DNA of 64,000 bases from Bacillus sp. T33-2 (lineage in GTDB: Bacteria > Bacillota > Bacilli > Bacillales > Cytobacillaceae): NCBI RefSeq assembly GCF_002860205.1, contig NZ_PGVB01000021.1, forward strand, positions 1 to 64,000, read 5' to 3'. Below the pieces are notes generated by a model. It made no database searches. It saw nothing but the letters and a program-made list of their open reading frames with translations, and had not been told where the DNA came from. The translations under genes and the position numbers were made by a program. This document shows, piece by piece, positions 60,247 through 64,000 of this stretch (the stretch's first letter is position 1; every line of letters starts with the position of its first letter).

Positions 60247-61479
60247 CTAAACGTACTTATAATGAACCCGCCCTTTTTTCTTGTTCCCTTCATCCTTAGC
60301 AACATGGATCATTGTTAACGCCAGAAGGCCTACGACAAGTGTCCAGGCGGCAATGACAAAAAACATGCCTGGCCGTGACCATTCCATCAGCCTTGTGAAA
60401 ATCGGAGGGCCAATCGCAACCCCCAAAAACCGGACAGACCCATACAAAGATGTGACAAACCCGCGCTTTTCCTTTCCGACAGAGCCGGTGATAAGGCTGT
60501 TGATGCACGGGAGGACCAGGCCTGATCCAATGCTGCTGAGCGTCAATACAAACAGAAAAGGAACCAGTTTTTCCGTCATTGTCAGCAAGGCATATGAAAT
60601 AGTCATCAAGACAAATCCCAAAACAATCAGGCGTTTCATCTGGTACATGTTTTTTCCAATCTTTGCACCAGTAATATAAGAAGTGATGCCCATTATAAGT
60701 AGAGGAATCGCGAGAATCATCCCTTTAATTACCCCGTCAATCTTATATGATTGTTCCAGCACGTCCGATAGATAAAAGAGGATCCCGAACAGGGTGAATA
60801 AACAAGTAGCCCCGGCTAAATAGGTTGTAAAAAGCCAGCGTCCTTGTTCTTTGAACACACTGGCCAAGCCGTGCACATAATTCGCGAACGGCGGCTGTTC
60901 TTTTTTGATCTTTTTTTCGTGCACGAAAAACCAAGTCAGCAATATTGACAAAATACAAAAGATCGGAAACGCAAAAAACGGGGCGTACCAAGTAATGAGA
61001 GCAAGCAATGACCCAAGTATCGGAGATAACACTTTACCCATCCCGTTCGATGCTTCTACAATCCCCAATACCCGGCTCTCTTCGCCTCCTTTGAACAGAT
61101 CGCCAGTGAGCGCCATCGCAAGTGGTGCAGTACCGGCCGCCCCGATGCCCTGCAGTGTACGTCCGGTCAAAATCACTCCATAGGACTCAAACATGGACGC
61201 ACCGAAGCCTGCAAGCAACGCTCCGGCACCATACAGAATAACGGCAGGTATGATGATTGCCTTTCGGGACAGACGGTCAGATAGATAACCGAGCACCGGT
61301 ATGGACAATGCTGCGGCAATTGAAAAGACAGTAATTGTTAAACTGACTTGAAGCTGTGAAAGCTGCAATTCTGATTTCATAGCGGGCAATATCGGAATCA
61401 GCATCGAGTTGCCCAGCGTCATGATTAACGGGATCGACCCGATCGCTGCAATCGCCATTCCCTTATTTTGAGAAGCCAA
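60247..61479 (-). CDS. MFS multidrug-type transporter
   Basis: A 410-residue major facilitator with twelve helices. [77 protein letters not shown] contains motif D2/A ([10 protein letters not shown]) and [54 protein letters not shown] the antiporter motif C, typical of 12-TM drug:H+ antiporters such as Bmr/Blt relatives. Substrate unknown. The start is at 61479; a short same-strand gap separates it from the DUF3231 gene. Confidence 0.87.
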   Translation of the reverse strand: MASQNKGMAIAAIGSIPLIMTLGNSMLIPILPAMKSELQLSQLQVSLTITVFSIAAALSIPVLGYLSDRLSRKAIIIPAVILYGAGALLAGFGASMFESYGVILTGRTLQGIGAAGTAPLAMALTGDLFKGGEESRVLGIVEASNGMGKVLSPILGSLLALITWYAPFFAFPIFCILSILLTWFFVHEKKIKKEQPPFANYVHGLASVFKEQGRWLFTTYLAGATCLFTLFGILFYLSDVLEQSYKIDGVIKGMILAIPLLIMGITSYITGAKIGKNMYQMKRLIVLGFVLMTISYALLTMTEKLVPFLFVLTLSSIGSGLVLPCINSLITGSVGKEKRGFVTSLYGSVRFLGVAIGPPIFTRLMEWSRPGMFFVIAAWTLVVGLLALTMIHVAKDEGNKKKGRVHYKYV

Positions 61480-61532
61480 CTTCTATCACACATCCTTCAT
61501 AATTAATGATGGCTTCATTTCTGGAACCTTTT

Positions 61533-62033
61533 TCATTTCACCATTAATGGAGGAGGAACCAGCCAGCCTTTTTCCTTGTTTATTTTTAAAAGTTTTGCGC
61601 CATATTCACTTTTCTTCGTATAAAACTCTTCATACATCGCAGCAATGTCTTCACGTATTGAAATTCCAGTGATATAGCTGGACAGGATTTTGCCTGCCAT
61701 CAAATCTTTAGCTACCATTGAAGCAATTTCAGGATCGTTGAACCTTGCACCGGCCGGTATATCCTCTAGCTGGACCTCTGGCCTGGCAGGGGGCGCCGGG
61801 GGAATGCGGATCCCGTTCTGTGACAGGATCGCCTCAACCTGCTGTTCCTCCTGCTTAATGCAATTTTCCGACAGATCTCCTAAAAATATTTTCAAATCAT
61901 GGTCGCCGGTGTGATTGGTAAATATCTGCAGTGTTACGAGAAAACCCTTTGTCGATAGTAAATGTGACCATAATGCGAACACTTCTCCTGAGTGTAGTGG
62001 CTCATCTTGCGGATTTCCGCTTAAAACTCCCAT
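61533..62033 (-). CDS. DUF3231 protein, single-repeat form
   Basis: A 166-residue protein of the DUF3231 family, spore-former proteins with a ferritin-like helical fold; longer members (about 330 residues) carry two repeats, this one carries one. EPLHSGEVFALWSHLLSTKGFLVTLQIFTNHTGDHDLKIFLGDL (about 10-53) and ARFNDPEIASMVAKDLMAGKILSSYITGISIREDIAAMYEEFYTKKSEYGAKLLKINKEKGWLVPPP are conserved. ATG 62033 is chosen with CAGGAGGGAAAAACAA upstream. Function unknown; often in sporulating genomes near efflux or coat genes. Confidence 0.87.
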   Translation of the reverse strand: MGVLSGNPQDEPLHSGEVFALWSHLLSTKGFLVTLQIFTNHTGDHDLKIFLGDLSENCIKQEEQQVEAILSQNGIRIPPAPPARPEVQLEDIPAGARFNDPEIASMVAKDLMAGKILSSYITGISIREDIAAMYEEFYTKKSEYGAKLLKINKEKGWLVPPPLMVK

Positions 62034-62202
62034 TTGTTTTTCCCTCCTGAAAAATTTCTCTTTGATAGTGTTTGTTGCGATTGCGAAATTATTACTCCAA
62101 ATAAAATTTGGGCAGGGACATGAACGAACCTTTTTAACAGTCATAGGCTATTACGGACTGGAATATTTTAATATATCAAAAAATCTAAAGGACTGGTACA
62201 AG

Positions 62203-63198
62203 ATGGCCGATAAAAAGCGATTAAGAATGCTTGTTAAACTATGTTGTATCTTTTTAATTGGCGGGTTGCTGTTGGCTGCCTGCAGCGATCAAAAATCAAA
62301 CTCGGACACCATCGGGTCAAAAGATGAAACCACTGATGCTGAACATGCAGTCCGGATCGGGTACCAGAAAAATTGTCCGCTTTTAATTTTGAAATCGTTG
62401 GGAACGCTCGAAAAGCGGCTGAAAAAAATGGGCTATTCAGTTGAATGGAAAGAATTTCAGGCAGGACCGCCACTGGTTGAGGCTTTAAATGCAGGCAGCA
62501 TCGATTTCGGCAGGACCGGGAACACGCCGCCTATATTCTCGCAGGCGGCGGGGGCGCCGTTCGTTTATGTGGCAGCCGGGAATTCGAAATTAGAAGGAAG
62601 CGGGATACTTGTGCCAAAGGATTCGCCTATAAAGTCACTGGAGGATTTAAAAGGAAAGAAAATTGGGTTTGCGAATGGATCGAGCTCCCATTATCTCGTT
62701 GTGAAGGCGCTTAAGCAGGCCAGCCTGTCTTACAGTGATATAACTCCTGCATTTTTACAGCCTGGAGATGCGAGGGTGGCGTTTGAACAGGGAAATATCG
62801 ACGCATGGGCGGTATGGGATCCGTTCGTGGCTGCCACGGAAATCAATTCAGATGCCAGGCTTCTTGTGAACGGGGAAGGCATCACTACAGACAGGGACTT
62901 CTTTTTGGCCCATGAACAGTTTGCCAAGCACCACAAACCGGTTCTTGAAGCCATTATAGAGGAAGTAGACAATTCATCTGACTGGGCAAATTCGAATCAC
63001 GACGCTCTTGTAAAATTGCTCGCTCCAGCGTTGAAGCTTGATGAAAAATCCGTTGCACAAGCGATTGACCGGCGTGTTTACGGTGTTGAAAAAATTAATG
63101 AAGAAATAATCGGCGAACAGCAGCAAATTGCTGATTTGTTTGCCACACTGAAAATCATCCCGAAAAAAATCGATGTTCATGAAGCTATGCCGAAGTGA
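62203..63198 (+). CDS. ssuA: Aliphatic sulfonate ABC transporter binding lipoprotein
   Basis: A 331-residue SsuA/TauA-type lipoprotein. The signal runs MADKKRLRMLVKLCCIFLIGGLLLAAC with lipobox LAAC. VRIGYQKNCPLLILKSLGTLEKRLKKMGYSVEWKEFQAGPPLVEALNAGSIDFGRTGNTPPIFSQAAG and DAWAVWDPFVAATE are distinctive for sulfonate-binding SsuA. It captures alkanesulfonates outside the cell as a sulfur source. The start is ATG 62203 with CTAAAGGACTGGTAC upstream, since the signal begins there; the longer frame to 61915 overlaps DUF3231. The permease follows after 17 bp. Confidence 0.92.
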   Translation: MADKKRLRMLVKLCCIFLIGGLLLAACSDQKSNSDTIGSKDETTDAEHAVRIGYQKNCPLLILKSLGTLEKRLKKMGYSVEWKEFQAGPPLVEALNAGSIDFGRTGNTPPIFSQAAGAPFVYVAAGNSKLEGSGILVPKDSPIKSLEDLKGKKIGFANGSSSHYLVVKALKQASLSYSDITPAFLQPGDARVAFEQGNIDAWAVWDPFVAATEINSDARLLVNGEGITTDRDFFLAHEQFAKHHKPVLEAIIEEVDNSSDWANSNHDALVKLLAPALKLDEKSVAQAIDRRVYGVEKINEEIIGEQQQIADLFATLKIIPKKIDVHEAMPK

Positions 63199-63215
63199 AG
63201 AAAGGAGGGCATCCA

Positions 63216-63980
63216 GTGAAGACTGCCATAAAAGGAATCGGAAAACAACTGGTATCCTGGGGCATACCGCTGCTCCTTCTGGTCACCTGGCAAGTATTAT
63301 CGAGGAAGGGAATTATTCCGGCGCGGATTCTTCCGGCACCAATCGATGTTTTCAAGGCCGCCATCGTGTTGTATCAAACGGGAGAACTGTTTGGCCATAT
63401 TGCGATAAGCTTGAAAAGGGCCGTTACCGGTTTTTTAATCGGGGGGACAATCGGCTTTTTATTAGGGTTGTTTAACGGAATATCGCGCACATCGGAGCTT
63501 TTGTTTGACACTTCCATCCAGATGCTTAGGAACATACCCCATTTGGCGATGATTCCACTCGTTATTTTATGGTTTGGAATTGATGAAATTTCAAAAATAT
63601 TCCTTGTGTCTCTCGGAGTGCTTTTCCCTGTGTATATCAATACCTACCATGGGATCAAATCCGTTGACAAGTCGCTTATAGAAATGGGGAAAGCATACGG
63701 TTTAAATGGTTCGGGGTTATTCTTTAAAATCATCCTGCCAGGAGCGTTGTCATCAGTATTGGTTGGTATCCGTTTTTCCCTTGGAGTCATGTGGCTGACA
63801 CTGATTGTGGCCGAAACCATTTCAGCCCATGCCGGGATCGGCTATATGGCCATGAATGCGAGGGAATTCATGCAAATGGATATCATTGTTTTAAGCATTG
63901 TGTTGTATGCTTTATTCGGGAAACTGTCCGATGTGATTGCACGTTTCCTGGAAAGGAGATGGCTTGTGTGGAACAATTAG
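63216..63980 (+). CDS. ssuC: Aliphatic sulfonate ABC transporter permease
   Basis: A 254-residue permease of the SsuC/TauC family with six helices. The first helix is GIPLLLLVTWQVLSRKGIIPARILPAPIDVF; the EAA loop is EMGKAYGLNGSGLFFKIILPGALSSVLVGIRFSLGVMWLTLIVAET (about 160-205). The GTG at 63216 has GAAAGGAGGGCATCCA upstream. The stop overlaps the next start by about 13 bp. Confidence 0.92.
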   Translation: MKTAIKGIGKQLVSWGIPLLLLVTWQVLSRKGIIPARILPAPIDVFKAAIVLYQTGELFGHIAISLKRAVTGFLIGGTIGFLLGLFNGISRTSELLFDTSIQMLRNIPHLAMIPLVILWFGIDEISKIFLVSLGVLFPVYINTYHGIKSVDKSLIEMGKAYGLNGSGLFFKIILPGALSSVLVGIRFSLGVMWLTLIVAETISAHAGIGYMAMNAREFMQMDIIVLSIVLYALFGKLSDVIARFLERRWLVWNN

Positions 63981-64000
63981 CGGCAAGAGAGACTATTATC
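63968..64000 (+). CDS. Partial gene, probable sulfonate transporter ATPase
   Basis: Eleven codons before the window edge. GTG 63968 after GGAAAGGAGATGGCTT opens a frame reading MEQLAARETII, in a different phase from ssuC and overlapping its end. Position after ssuA-ssuC suggests SsuB, the ATPase, or the monooxygenase SsuD; too short to decide. Confidence 0.6.
   Translation, partial: MEQLAARETII

Overview
The window looks like a chromosomal segment of a Bacillaceae bacterium (Bacillus sensu lato). Ribosome-binding sites are strong AGGAGG types, and many genes match B. subtilis families in length and order: DppABCDE-YkfABCD, YoxD, YhfK, YfmM, AbrB, YitT, DUF3231 and an lmo0937-type peptide. 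A T-box leader and a TPP riboswitch are present. No rRNA, tRNA, insertion sequence, prophage or CRISPR array is visible.

Layout. 1-496 holds degenerate tandem repeats ending in an intrinsic terminator. 0.5-7.6 kb carries an AbrB/AmoA-type membrane protein, a HAD phosphatase, a NUDIX CoA pyrophosphatase, a TerC-family protein, a cyclic-di-GMP pair (EAL, then CBS-GGDEF) and an aspartokinase. 7.8-18.5 kb is a complete muropeptide uptake and recycling locus: DppA, the DppBCDE/YkfD transporter, YkfA, YkfB and YkfC, plus a cytoplasmic class-A beta-lactamase-fold hydrolase at the end. 18.7-24.6 kb is a formate module: FNT channel, cysteine-type molybdopterin formate dehydrogenase, DUF1641, two small proteins and FdhD. 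24.9-40 kb is mixed housekeeping: MATE, MFS, SDR, nitrilase, GNAT, a 1165-residue polytopic membrane protein and an AI-2E-type exporter.

40.1-43.4 kb is a TPP-riboswitch operon (SDR, thiM, thiD, thiE). It is followed by an unusual array of about nine tandem hairpins, each followed by a T-run. 44.0-47.3 kb is a PhnDCEE-type importer whose binding protein resembles the putative selenate branch. 47.5-56.9 kb carries ABC-F, an alanyl-tRNA editing protein, a T-box-controlled short ProRS, AbrB, arginine deiminase and the kbl-tdh threonine pathway. 57.1-60.2 kb has two YitT proteins around selD and a divergent CXXU (SelW-like) selenoprotein; both Sec genes have an in-frame TGA that an ordinary ORF call would truncate or miss. 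60.2-64 kb ends with an MFS exporter, DUF3231 and a sulfonate uptake operon cut by the window edge.

Two themes go beyond routine annotation. The first is selenium use: selenoprotein SelD, a 77-residue CXXU selenoprotein with a clear GGUCU-loop SECIS-like hairpin, and a candidate selenium importer, while the formate dehydrogenase uses Cys. The second is a set of sequence-unrelated intergenic repeat arrays (1-455, 11570-11690, 13435-13625, 43453-44010), each built from its own unit, including a 21-bp phased array and a tandem terminator-like hairpin array.
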